NCBI GenBank assembly: GCA_025266875.1
Contig: JALLLT010000005.1
Coordinates: 1,178,001-1,242,000, forward strand
From: Fennellomyces sp. T-0311
Taxonomy: Eukaryota; Mucoromycota; Mucoromycetes; Mucorales; Lichtheimiaceae
DNA length: 64,000 bases
Direction: 5' to 3'
Shown: positions 10,578 to 20,024 of the stretch, one piece after another
How positions within the stretch are numbered: position 1 is the stretch's first letter
Layout: every line of letters begins with the position of its first letter
The notes under the pieces: model-generated
Database searches by the model: none
Told to the model about the DNA's origin: nothing
Seen by the model: only the letters and a program-made list of their open reading frames with translations
Program-made: the position numbers and the translations under genes

Positions 10578-10728
10578 GTTATATAACGATACGATGGTGC
10601 AGCCCAAACTTTATCGTTATATCAAAATATCGTTATATAAAATGGGATTTGGCAGTGATTATCGTTTTGGTGCATCGAGAATTGTATCGTTATATCGAAT
10701 TATCGTTATATAAAATATCATTATATAA
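10578..10728. repeat. Cluster of TATCGTTATATAA motifs
   Basis: The word TATCGTTATATNN occurs on the plus strand at 10612, 10628, 10685 and 10701, with a one-mismatch copy (tatcattatataa) at 10716. An inverted copy lies at 10578-10591, centred on the perfect palindrome CGTTATATAACG. A shorter match (tatcgtttt) lies at 10660. Spacing is irregular (16 to 57 bases). Confidence 0.7.
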
Positions 10729-11268
10729 ATCGGCTACTGTATGCCGAAGAGGTTCTCAGTTTGGATCATGGTCCCTTACAAAGTTTATTCAGTTCCAGTA
10801 TAGTGAGAGCCATTATACTACGTATTATCTATCTCAGTCATCCTGGGTTCTGCCCCATCAGGCAAAACAAAGAAGCCTGATAGGATTAGTAAACTTATGA
10901 TCTAATGCTTGCTGTTTCCGGTCGCGAAAAATTAAGGTCTATCGGATACTTACGAATCCGTTATATACTGGATCGTCTGTAAAAGGACTACATAAATGCA
11001 GCGATGGGGAATCGTTTTATGCTTCCTTTTTATACTTTTCCTCCTCTTTTCTGCCCATCCTTGCTTTATCGTCACCATTATTAACTGTGTCCCTCGCAGC
11101 CCATCACGCAATTTGGGTGTGATTTTGCGTAGTTATTCCCAAAGAGTACATGCAGAAAGGTTTATTTGGACAGCAGCGACGAAAGAAAGTGTACATTAGA
11201 AGATTCCATCGGAGAGAGATGTAAATATATATATGAAAGAAAAGAAGAGCGTATGCACCGGCTTGTAT
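10729..11268. other. Intergenic DNA downstream of the glutaredoxin gene
   Basis: Contains a 67-codon ORF at 10996-11199 beginning with a hydrophobic signal-like stretch, but there is no other support for it. Presumably the 3' flank of the minus-strand glutaredoxin gene. Confidence 0.4.
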
Positions 11269-12136
11269 CTAGTTTGCCTCGATCATCTCGACAAGCTCGC
11301 CCGACGATACCAATTCCTTGACAATATCCAAGCCGCCGATCAGCTCGCCATTGACGTACATTTGCGGGTACGTGGGCCAGTTGGAGTACGCCTTCAAGCC
11401 CTGTCGCACGTCCTCATCCACCAAAATATTGAACGAGCTGTATTTGATCTTCTGCTCGCCCAAGATGTCAATCAACTGACGCGTGAAACCGCAGCGAGGC
11501 TAATTGCATCGTTAAGATGACTAATCCAAACACAAATAAAACCCTTCACACGTTTACCTGCTGTGGTGTGCCCTTGATAAACACCATGACAGGTGCACTC
11601 TCGATCAATGACTTTAGGCGAGTGTTGAGATCCTTGGCTGGCTTGACATCGTTCTCTGCCAGCGACTTGTTGCTTGCCGAAACGCCCTTTGCGTGCTTGG
11701 CCACGGCGTTGGTGAGCTCAGCAGCCTTTGCACCCTCAATGCGCTCAACAGTCTTGCCACCCTATTTCCAGTTCAACATTGTGTAAGTGCTCAATTGTCC
11801 CATACAGAACGGTAGTGGGGGAAATCGTACCTTGAGGATCGCAAACGTGGGCACGGCAGCAATTTCAAACTCTTCCGAAATATCAGGGAAGTTTTCTGCT
11901 TCGATCTATACACGATTATTGCCCCATTAGCACCGCCGCATAGTCGGATCAGTTGGTTTGGCTACCTTGACGAATTGAAGGGAAGCGAACTTGCCGGCGA
12001 GTTCCGTGACAACGTCATTCATTTGCTTGCATGGTTCAGCCCACGATGCCCAAAAGTCCAGGACCAACACGGCATCCTTCTTGGTGGTAAGATCAGAGAA
12101 CTGGGCGTCGCTGGTAATGTCAATAATGTTGCTCAT
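11269..12136 (-). CDS. GRX3: Thioredoxin-glutaredoxin fusion, monothiol Grx3/Grx4 type
   Basis: Four exons: complement of 11966-12136, 11831-11905, 11558-11761 and 11269-11499, with GT-AG introns of 60, 69 and 58 bases, giving 226 residues. The N-terminal thioredoxin-like domain carries [11 protein letters not shown] (single Cys at residue 36), as in Grx3/4 proteins. A linker of about 40 residues leads to the glutaredoxin domain with KGTPQQPRCGFT (active Cys 153), then [17 protein letters not shown], the glutathione and iron-sulfur binding TYPQ and GG positions. Known members bind a [2Fe-2S] cluster with BolA partners in cytosol and nucleus, and in yeasts control iron-responsive regulators. 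The active motif reads CGFT rather than the usual CGFS. It is divergent from the cornichon gene, start codons 159 bases apart. Confidence 0.95.
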
Positions 12137-12295
12137 GATTTGGGACGATTGGAAGAAAAAAGATAGAAGGAACCAAGGTTTTTTGAAACCGCCAAAGATG
12201 AGATTTGCGGGAGTTCAAGTCGGTGGCAAATCATCAAAAGTGTGCATGAGGACACGTAGCCCAAGCACTTCTTGTCCCAGAACGCGATCTCGACT
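12137..12295. promoter_or_regulatory. Shared intergenic region of divergent GRX3 and ERV14 genes
   Basis: Only 159 bases separate the two start codons on opposite strands, so both promoters must lie here or overlap into the genes. No specific factor site recognised. Confidence 0.5.
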
Positions 12296-12955
12296 ATGCC
12301 CGGCGAAGCTTTGCTATTCCTGTTTGCCGTCATAATGGTAGCCCTGCTACTGTTTTTGATGGTGTTTTTTGTATCCTTTTGCTACTGTTGCTCAACTGGA
12401 CCGAGATCCGTCTCAATGTCCTTCCTTAACTCAATCTATAGGTTATCATGTTTTCTGATTTAGAATGCGATTATATCAACCCGATCGATCTCTGCAACAA
12501 GTTAAATCAGGTAAGGAAAGGAGATTTCAAAGAAAAGAAAGGCAAATGGTTGATTGCCGATCTGTATACAGTTTGTTCTTCCCGAAATGGGCGCCCAGGC
12601 TTTCATGTTTTTCATGTTTCTCGTCAACGGAAGTTGGTTCTCCATGCTGCTGAACTTGCCATTGGTCGCGTTCAACGTCCACAAGTAAGCTGCGTTTTCC
12701 TGAGGTGGAGCATGTTGGATGGGGCTAACAACGGGTGGTCGACACAGGGTGACGAACAGTCGACATATGTATGACGCAACGGAAATCTTTCGTACGCTGT
12801 CAGTGCACAAGAAGGAGTGCTTTATAAAGCTGGCGTTCTATCTTTGCGTAAGCACGCACCAAATGTCGCGACACCATGGGAGACTAACCATCATGTAGTG
12901 CTTCTTCTACTACCTCTACCGCATGATTGCGGCTCTGATCGCTGCCGATGCGTAA
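12296..12955 (+). CDS. ERV14: Cornichon family ER export receptor, Erv14-like
   Basis: Five exons: 12296-12370, 12442-12510, 12572-12684, 12748-12847 and 12899-12955, encoding 137 residues (yeast Erv14 is about the same length). The product is a three-span ER to Golgi cargo receptor that loads transmembrane cargo into COPII vesicles. Visible family blocks are FSDLECDYINPIDLCNKLN, then FFMFLVNGSWFSMLLNLPL (second span), then MYDATEIFRTLSVHKKEC with the conserved DATEIFRTL and IKLAFY, then CCFFYYLYRMIAALIA (third span). For exon 4 I chose the acceptor at 12747 rather than the later AG. It restores the HKVTN spacer seen in fungal homologues and keeps the frame. Reading frame is continuous across all junctions. 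Confidence 0.95.
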
Positions 12956-12972
12956 TCACTTGTACATTTTTT

Positions 12973-13281
12973 TCCAGGGTATCCGGGTCACCTGAGCGCC
13001 ATTTGTATATTATCCTTTTGAGAAATAAGTTTGGGGAAGAAGTGGAGCGGTTTGAATGGGAAGCGTCAGGTTCCCGGATTTTTTTAATATATAAACTTGC
13101 GACTTACGTCACAAACGATTCTTTGCGATCTGTTTATTCGGTGGACGGAAGTGCCAATTGGATGGAGACCTTGATAGAGACGCAGCTAGCACAGCAGCTG
13201 TATCAAACTGACTTGTGCTTGGAAAGATACGTAATTGTGGAAGCTTTAAAAGAGATTGGGTTGCCATCTCCTCCCACGTAG
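12973..13281 (+). other. Open coding-like fragment of unknown family
   Basis: An acceptor-like pyrimidine run (tttttttccag, ending near 12977) is followed by an open frame reading RHLYIILLRNKFGEEVERFE and, further on, ETLIETQLAQQLYQTDLCLE, ending TAG at 13279-13281. The first block faintly recalls the central strand of HORMA proteins (hydrophobic strand then VE-x-F), but the rest does not follow. No start codon or partner exon was found. It may be an exon remnant. Confidence 0.25.
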
Positions 13282-13799
13282 ACATTCACCCATTTTTTGT
13301 CACCTTGTGCTCTCGGTCCATCCACATGAACTTGAACATCTCAGAACCAAGATGGCATCATTGTGTTTTGAGGTATCACTTGGTCATACATAAACTATAA
13401 GCAAAGTTATTCTTTTAGACGCTGATTGTTGCTAAAACAAGCAAAGAGTTGGGGCTTGGTCTGTGCTACACGGGTACTGATCCCAAGAATGCGTTACTGG
13501 TACTGTTATCGGCGGTTTACCTCTCTTTCCGTTCCGCGTGCCCCAGGAAACTATTGGTCAACAGTATCATTATGGTAAAGTCCAACGATTTTAATACAGA
13601 GAGCAATAATATCATAATATTGACAAGATACATGTTTGGTAAAGTAATATTCTCACTCCCTCCAGCGTCATTGTCACCAAACCGGTTTTTTTTTCGAAAT
13701 GTAAGTCGACTATGGCACATCACAACGAGTGACAGACCCACGAATATCAGAGTACATATGACCTGGAGGCGATTACCGACCGACATGGCTGATCCGAAC
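13282..13799. other. Unassigned DNA before the HET-like relic
   Basis: A 118-codon ORF (13449-13805) covers most of it but has no recognisable motif, and an opposite ORF overlaps it. Possibly the decayed 5' part of the HET-like gene. Confidence 0.35.
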
Positions 13800-14734
13800 A
13801 TCTGACTGGCAAAAAGTTCCTGGTAGCCAAGCGATGAATGGTTACTGTACGTTATCATATTGATGGGAGCAGTCTGGTGGACCCATACAAAAGGGTAATG
13901 GAAAATACGAATGTATTAACGAACCTCGTCATCGGCTTTACACTGGCATCGAAAAGCGTCGCATGTCAAATTTATTTCGAAGACACACCAAAACAAAAAC
14001 GACATATGACGGGATCCTTCAGCAAGCGTGCAAGGACCTTGATGTTGGCTATTCATGGTATGACAAGTTATACATTGACCAAACAAACAACGCAGAAAAA
14101 CATCGCGAAATCAATCAAATGCATCTTATCTACAGCAATGCACACTATACCGTAGCCATGGCTCCTGAGATTGACATTCGTTATCCTAAGCGTTTTGAGA
14201 AGCGAGAATTCTATTCAACCAACACGATATCACAGACAAAGTCCATGGAGATAGTGCTGGAATCACTGTAGTTTACACGCAGTTGGACGCTTGAAAAGGT
14301 GATGATATCGACACATATGCTCGTGGTTGGGTAGAATACGTATTTTTGGTGTCTTGCACAGCATGCCGCAAAGCAAGGTGGTATCTATAGTGGATACGAC
14401 GGCTTATCAACTTATTTGCTTGGATTCAAGGACCAGGGAGTGAAAAGTGCATACCATGTCTGACACGGTGCCAAATATCGGACACGCATCAAAGAGCACG
14501 ACAAAATATACGCGCTTGCCAATATTTTTGAGGGCATTGTGTCCATCGACTTCGGCTATGAATCCGACGTATTGACTGCCATGCATAATTTCTATCTGCA
14601 ACTGGCTGGACATGGTCTTCCAGTTATGTGCTTTGGTACCGTCTTGACGGAGGATGGATTATTTCGAAAAATGACGACAATGGATTCCTATAACGTCCCA
14701 TTGTGAACAGGTGCTAATCATGACCACCTGAGCA
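13800..14734 (+). pseudogene. Decayed HET-domain-like gene (heterokaryon incompatibility family)
   Basis: A single plus frame carries the family landmarks. NGYCTLSY-stop-WEQSGG lies at the start, where functional members read a Trp- and Gln-containing loop. Next is DLDVGYSWYDKLYIDQTNNAE, immediately followed by KHREINQMHLIYSNAHYTVA (the W-x-D-x-x-x-I-D-Q ... I-Y-x-x-A core of HET proteins). Downstream are RSWTLEK, NTYFW, EHDKIYALANIFEGIVSIDF and LPVMCFGT. In-frame stops interrupt it at 13861 (TGA), 14269 (TAG), 14332 (TAG), 14461 (TGA) and 14704 (TGA replacing a Trp before TGANHD). The homology ends where dispersed repeat R2 begins at 14742, so the repeat probably inserted into the gene. In other fungi HET proteins trigger programmed death upon non-self fusion; in this lineage the role is unclear. 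Confidence 0.65.
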
Positions 14735-14741
14735 GCGCAAT

Positions 14742-15387
14742 GGGCGCCGAGCATTGCTGCGACGTTGCACTTGATTGCGTACTTGAGCCGGAGTCAAGGC
14801 TAGCATATTTAATCCCACAAGAGTTGCTCACAGCCTTGGGAAGACCGTCGCAACCTGTTCACCGCCTTCCCTCCTCCACCTTACCTGACGGACACCAGAG
14901 TAGCGGTGGTGGATTGTCCTCTCCGCTAAGCAGGAAGCCCGGAGATCCAGCTGCAGAAAAGGGTACCCTCGGTGACGTGCTGACCAGTGCACGCATGGCA
15001 GACGCTGCCCCTGGGCAAAGCCCAGCCTCCTCGCCACCTGCGAGTACCGCCTGCTGCGGTAAAATACGCCTTGGGGGAAGGCAAAAACTGCATGATATGA
15101 ATCAGTTTTCGACCAGCGGTGATGCGCAGACAAGTTATACTTACTGGTACCGTGTTTTACGGTAGGGACTACGGCCAAAAATGGGGCTCTTGAAACTTGC
15201 TAGTAATAAAAGTACCGTTAGTTTCGAATGCCGGGTGAATAAAAACAAAGATACTTACCACCGTAAACGGCTGCTGTTGGATGTGAAGGGCGAGGCCCTT
15301 GCGGAATATGTACAAGTCAAAAATGGGGGAGATATTTACAAGTGGAAGGGCAATGGGTATATGAGTGGGTATAATCCAATAATATAT

Positions 15388-15444
<57 letters not shown>

Positions 15445-15555
15445 GCACTGCAAACTGATATGAGGGGAAAATACATAGGGGGATCTTTTTTTTGATATTT
15501 TTCTTTGTTTTGATACTTTTTTTTTTTTGTTTTGATACTTTTTTTTTGTTTTTTA
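14742..15555 (+). repeat. Dispersed repeat R2, copy 1
   Basis: About 810 bases that recur in the same orientation at 32583-33450 with few changes. It starts gggcgccgagcattgctg, has a GC-rich first half, passes through a (GA)n tract (15392-15441) and ends in a T-rich tail with TTTTGATAC words. A 141-codon ORF spans its start but is probably chance, because the second copy has a frame change near its end. There is no recognised transposase, tRNA-like head or terminal repeat. Confidence 0.85.
15392..15441. repeat. (GA)n microsatellite
   Basis: About 25 GA units inside R2 copy 1. The spurious Arg-Glu ORF across it is an artefact of the repeat. Confidence 0.95.
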
Positions 15556-16332
15556 TAAATTGCCTTCGTCCCGCTGCGTCCTGGCACGTCCCAAAAACTT
15601 TTTCTTTATCGAGTATTCACTAAATATCATTGCTCAGCAATACGGGTCGTGTACCTCGATGAGACCATCATGTGATACGGAAAAGCAGCTGAAGTGATAT
15701 CATCAACCGCCAACGGCATCCAATTTGTTCATACAACACGCTGATCCGGATATCCGGTTCTGCATATTCACGTCCCACACTTCAGTTGTGCTAGCTTCTA
15801 TATTATCAAAGCGACATCCTGAGACAAACCAGCAATTTGACATCGTAAATGGCGCAGGAGTATCTTCATCTTTGTATTTCTTTAGCGACTTCTTTTTTCT
15901 CTCGATGTCCGTTAAATGTAATTCAGGCTCAATATTCCCTAAATACCGAAAACAGGTCGCTCAAAAACGCGTCAGAACGAATTTTTTTTAATCAACACAT
16001 ACTGTACTGCTCGACCACACATGTTTCCCATACAGCTCCATTTTACCACATGGCTCATCGTTCCTTTACGGGTACTCCATTCCATTTCGACATTGTGCGT
16101 CCTAATCAAGAAAAGGGTGGTTGCGTACATACTGTAACAGCACATACACAACCACCCTTTTCGGTTTTTATTCGTTACCATTACGATGACACATTTCTAT
16201 GAGAGCGGTACGTACATGTGCTTGGAGATGGTATAGTTGCACTCAATGGCGAAAACTTCATCTTTTCAGAGTCCTTCATTGTAAAGGACATTACTTTGTA
16301 TTTAGCAACGAGAAACGTTTGGACTACGTCTG
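15556..16332. other. Unassigned DNA between R2 and the PD-(D/E)XK-like gene
   Basis: Short ORFs only (up to 117 codons). Fragments such as VHVLGDGIVALNGENFIF (near 16210-16260) may be upstream exons of the gene at 16333 or remains of another gene. Not resolved. Confidence 0.35.
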
Positions 16333-17679
16333 ATGTCGTCACGGAAGTTCCTCAGTAAATACTATTTTTTGATTGATCCCAAAATGGATATCAACGTGTT
16401 TCAGGACGCCTATGACAAAGCGCTTAATCACTACTTGCAATCCGGTAGCGATGAACAAAAGGAGATGGCAACGAACATCAAGTCAAAAATATCCGAGTAT
16501 ACCACATGGGACGTGATGATTGAATTATTCAAGAAACGCACTTATACAGCCATCAGCACAAGCGGTAGCAGTAAGTCGACAGACAAAAGACCTAAGCGGA
16601 TCCGAACATTCAGTATAAAAGTACAAGATATCTTCAAGCGTGCCTTATTTGATCTAGCTAGCAAACGGTACGTCTGTGCGCGCGTAAATTTTTAGCCGGT
16701 TATTAACTACCTGACAAACAGTAAAACGAGCAGCATTGTTATATATCGGGTCGCCCTGTCTGCTAAAAATAAGAACGTCCAGACCGTGAAAGCAACCGCT
16801 GACACATTCAAGATATCCATTGCCCTCTCCGCTGACGAAAAACAAGTTATTAACCAACTTTACCATACCTGCAACGAAAGAGACTTTCAAGCACTAGCCG
16901 CTGAACTAGCAACAAAAGGGGGACTAACTGCAGGGGAGCGTTTTGTGCGAGGCGCTCTAACCCAAACGTACATTTATTTCTTCTGCCAGTACTTCTTCCA
17001 AAAATGGTGCTAATAGTAATTTGATGCATATTTTAGGGACAATTTATGGAAATCAGGCACACTCAATGATCTCCAAAGCCATGGCGAAGACTGGTGTCGC
17101 ATAAATGTCCTGTCAATGCTATGGGATGGTGCTTTTCTCTATGAGCAGGAATATCTACCAAAAAGGTATGTAACATGTCTTGGAAGCGTAACTACTGCTA
17201 ACTAATAGTATTAGATCTAAATACAAGCTGTTGCATCAAAAAGGAATCACAAATTACAACCGAATCGATTTCATATATCGTACTGCCGTTAACTGCAACC
17301 TGCTTATTGGAGAAGAAAAGAGACCTGATGCCTCGGAAGCCAAGTGCATTTGTATTACCAACAGGGAGGGCAAGCACATATACCTTCATTATACAAAAGC
17401 GAACTTCACGATTCCTGAAAAACGCGATAATTCTGCATACCAAAAATTAGCACGATGTCTAGCCTTTGCTATATCTTTTTATGGGGTAAGAGTTTCTGAA
17501 ATTTTTCTGGCGATTGTCGAAACTAATTGGTTACAATTTAGCGCCACGCAATCCATACTCACGAAAAGCTGAATTACATTACTGAGGCTGCTAAGAAGGG
17601 TAGAACGGCCGATATGGACACAAATCTCAAAAATATGGATTTAGTTCAAAAGTTATTATTTATCTCGGAGAGTTATTAG
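16333..17679 (+). CDS. PD-(D/E)XK-like nuclease-fold protein, five exons, intact
   Basis: Exons 16333-16667, 16722-16967, 17037-17165, 17215-17485 and 17542-17679 join in frame with GT-AG introns of 54, 69, 49 and 56 bases to give 372 residues. The N-terminal half is helical and Lys-rich (KRPKRIRTF). The third exon reads GEDWCRINVLSMLWDGAFLY. The fourth holds the core YNRIDFIYRTAVNCNLLIGE followed by EK, matching D-x(n)-E-x-K nuclease geometry. The last exon is short and ends LLFISESY. The exon order and core match the gene in both inverted-repeat arms (EDW-R-I-VL..D-AFLY, then K-HQ, then Y-R-DFI..NLLIGEEK). Family, substrate and role are unknown. Similar D/ExK proteins are common as transposon-linked or effector-like genes, so a mobile or selfish role is a guess. 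Upstream exons beyond 16333 are possible. Confidence 0.65.
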
Positions 17680-18125
17680 ACCTGATCCTATAGGTAGTAG
17701 ATCTCTCCCTTGCGGTAAGTATGTGTGGTCTAAATATTATAAAAGTTTAGAGGAGTCATGCTTGAAAAAACCATAATGGCGAAAAAAAGCAGGTCTATGT
17801 GGTAATAAATAGTAGATACTGGGAATGAAACCTGTTATACAAATTAAGAGACCTGTATGACCACCCGTGTCATATGTGAGTCCCTTCAGAAGGATTGGAT
17901 AGTTCTTGGTTATCTTCGTCGTTCGGGTGGATCATATTGTCGATTTTGTAGCAGCGCTGGCCAAACTTTTTCCCATTTGCCTCGGGTAAGGCCGACATCT
18001 GTGCGCGTAAGGCAGTTCATGATATGGTCAATGGGATGTGTGGCAGCGCCAAGCTCTGGCATATTTCCGAATGCGTCCTTTAGTTCTTGCATTTGTGTCG
18101 CCACAAGCTGGCAAGTAACAAAGTG
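17655..18125 (+). repeat. Dispersed repeat R3, copy 1
   Basis: Begins inside the last codons of the PD-(D/E)XK-like gene (ttcaaaagttattatttat) and continues about 470 bases downstream. The same sequence with small changes occurs at 38118-38610 in the same orientation, and a diverged piece lies at 28550-28680. On the minus strand it keeps an open frame including QLVATQMQELKDAFGNMPEL. The repeat looks like the shared 3' end of a gene or element family. Confidence 0.8.
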
Positions 18126-18895
18126 TTCACGCTTAGCCTTGATTTGTCCACAGGACAGTCTGGTGGGTTGTACGTCGGTGGAAGCCAGCGAAGTCTCCAG
18201 TTTATTAGCCGATGCCAATCGTTCGTCGTCGATTCGAGGTACAGTATTGGATCAACTGTCCGTGTCCGTCGTAAGCATCGTACTGTTTTGGAAGCTTTGG
18301 GTCTTGCTTCAAATTCTTCATCTCGCTTGCTGTCGATTACTGTTTGGACCGGGTCCCTTGGTGGAGTTGGCCCACTGCAGTTTTTTGAGTGTTTTGTTGA
18401 TCGGGTTGCTTGTTGTCAGCTGTCACCATTGGCGGTCGCATGGCGTGCTTTTCGATAGAGTTGATAGTTCGACTGTGCGAACCATGGTCGACGATGGTAG
18501 CGATTGGAGGCGTATATTAAACTTGAGCTGAAGTGTACGTGCCCGTATATGCATTGATGGTAATATGGATCTATCCTTTTCAAACAAATATTCTGATTTC
18601 CCCAACAACCTTCTTAATACTGAGAAATAATAGTGCTTTTTTTTTTTAAAAAAAAAAAAACGGATCCATTTAACTTTATGATGGCCGTTGCGAACAAGTA
18701 AATTTTATTTTGTACTTTACTGGTATAAAGAGTAGGATGCGGTAGAAACGTGGAAGATCGAGCACCAACGGAGGTATATACATGGGTTATTTCGTTGACC
18801 GTCGATAATGATAGTAGCGGGGATGCAGGAGAATAGAACCCCACAGTTTGACATGACATTGATGCGAGACCAGTCTTCAAGTATTTTCTGTATGT
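18126..18895. other. Unassigned DNA with a T11-A13 tract
   Basis: 18126-18530 is strand-skewed (G and T rich on plus) with overlapping ORFs on both strands (up to 224 codons plus, 102 codons minus) and no family signal. The minus frame continues the R3 ORF, so this may be more of the same decayed gene. 18637-18660 is a perfect run of 11 T then 13 A. Confidence 0.4.
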
Positions 18896-18896
18896 T

Positions 18897-19070
18897 TTTC
18901 GACGCGTATCAACTGCGATCTTCCCGGGAACTTTCGTTCGGTACCTGTCGGTGCTTTTCAGAGCGGCATGAAGGGCCTGACACCAGCATGAAATCTGTCT
19001 CACATGCGGGGATTGACAGTTTTGACGGTGCGTGCCGTTGTCCCGGATACACTGAAAACCGTCCAGGAAG
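18897..19070 (+). repeat. Dispersed repeat R4, copy 1 (about 174 bp)
   Basis: tttcgacgcgtatcaactg to accgtccaggaag. An almost identical copy lies at 34199-34374 in the same orientation, differing at a few bases. No open frame, no terminal repeats, no flanking duplication seen. It ends about 57 bases outside the right arm's inner boundary. Confidence 0.85.
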
Positions 19071-19209
19071 TAAATAAGCTTATTCGTAACTACGGCCTGG
19101 CTATATGATGATAAGCACTGTGGTAGCGTAAGCCCCGCCGGGAAACATGTATCCAAAATTGATGGCGAGAAAAGTGATCATCAATGCCAAGTTCTTCGGG
19201 TGACGTCGT

Positions 19210-19719
19210 ATGCTCCTGAGACCAAATCTTTCGTGTTCCAGACACGAAGCGCTTCGGTTGGATATGTATTTTACTTCCACCATGGTCTCATTCCCATTAG
19301 AGCGTGCTCAATCTGCCATTACCGAAAATGAGTGGATCGTGTTTACTCGCATCTACAAGTTTTTGATCGAGCAGTACAACCAGGGAAACTTTGTTAAAAG
19401 CAAGCCCTGGCGGAAGTCGTTAGAAGAGGTCCTTGGTATTGGAGAACCAATGGAAAAAAAGATCATTGCCTTGACCGAAGGGAAGGAGACGCCCGAAGAA
19501 CCAAAGCAGACTGGTCGGCCAAAGAAGATTCTCACGGAAGAATACATTCAGGCAGTGCGTAAATTCGCTCTCCACCATGTCAAAGTTGGTGAGCCTGTTA
19601 CTGCACAGCTACTCCAGGACCACCTTAAGGATGAAAGATTTGGGACGCCCTGCCTCACGGTTCTCAAAGAGGATATGAAGAAGGCTGGATTACGTGACAT
19701 CGCCAAAATATTTGCATGA
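19210..19719 (+). CDS. 169-residue ORF with DNA-binding-like C-terminal half (right arm)
   Basis: Mirror of complement 4078-4587, intact, with three residue differences (for example Val for Ala in ENEWIVF and Gly for Asp in VKVGEP). GRPKKILTEEY and the following helices are conserved. It may be the first exon of the downstream PD-(D/E)XK-like gene, but no splice junction is visible. It overlaps the next ORF by four bases. Confidence 0.45.
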   Translation: MLLRPNLSCSRHEALRLDMYFTSTMVSFPLERAQSAITENEWIVFTRIYKFLIEQYNQGNFVKSKPWRKSLEEVLGIGEPMEKKIIALTEGKETPEEPKQTGRPKKILTEEYIQAVRKFALHHVKVGEPVTAQLLQDHLKDERFGTPCLTVLKEDMKKAGLRDIAKIFA

Positions 19720-19958
19720 CTGCAACCGATAGGGAACTTCGGGGCACCGTTAAGCAGGAAGTCGCGTATAATCAGATCCCCAACTGCACTGAAGTACAGC
19801 TTGCTCGACAATTGTATACCCACTTCTCTGATGTGGGTAAAAGCGACTTTATTTCCCTTTGGAAAAAAGCGGTGGAGCAATTCCGACAGTATAATGAAAG
19901 GTTCGTGTTCCGTTCTTTCAAAATTTATGTTTTACAACAGTATACAACCTTAAATTAA
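19716..19958 (+). CDS. Small unrecognised ORF (right arm)
   Basis: 80 codons, identical in sequence to complement 3839-4081. Conservation of an open frame in both arms is weak evidence for coding, since the arms are nearly identical anyway. Confidence 0.3.
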   Translation: MTATDRELRGTVKQEVAYNQIPNCTEVQLARQLYTHFSDVGKSDFISLWKKAVEQFRQYNERFVFRSFKIYVLQQYTTLN

Positions 19959-20024
19959 TACGTTATAAATCCAACTGTACAGTGTAAGGACAAACTCCTC
20001 CAACTAGCAAGAACATTTTGATTC

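Noticed and set aside
10996..11199. Secreted 67-residue microprotein
   Set aside because: The hydrophobic start is suggestive, but there is no second line of evidence, and the remainder is unremarkable.
12973..13281. HORMA-domain (Rev7/Mad2) gene
   Set aside because: Only one strand-like segment resembles the family and the following sequence does not continue the fold; kept as an unassigned fragment.
15010..15060. HDV-like self-cleaving ribozyme in R2 (the word CCCAGCCTCCTCGC resembles the L3 region)
   Set aside because: The strand that should pair to close P3 (gctgg) is absent, and no matching P1/P2 arrangement was found around it; the word match is probably chance.
14740..15165. 141-codon ORF in R2 as a protein
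   Set aside because: Only composition keeps it open; in copy 2 the frame changes near the end and there is no start context or family.
15181..15495. Arg-Glu-rich protein across the GA tract
   Set aside because: An artefact of the (GA)n microsatellite.
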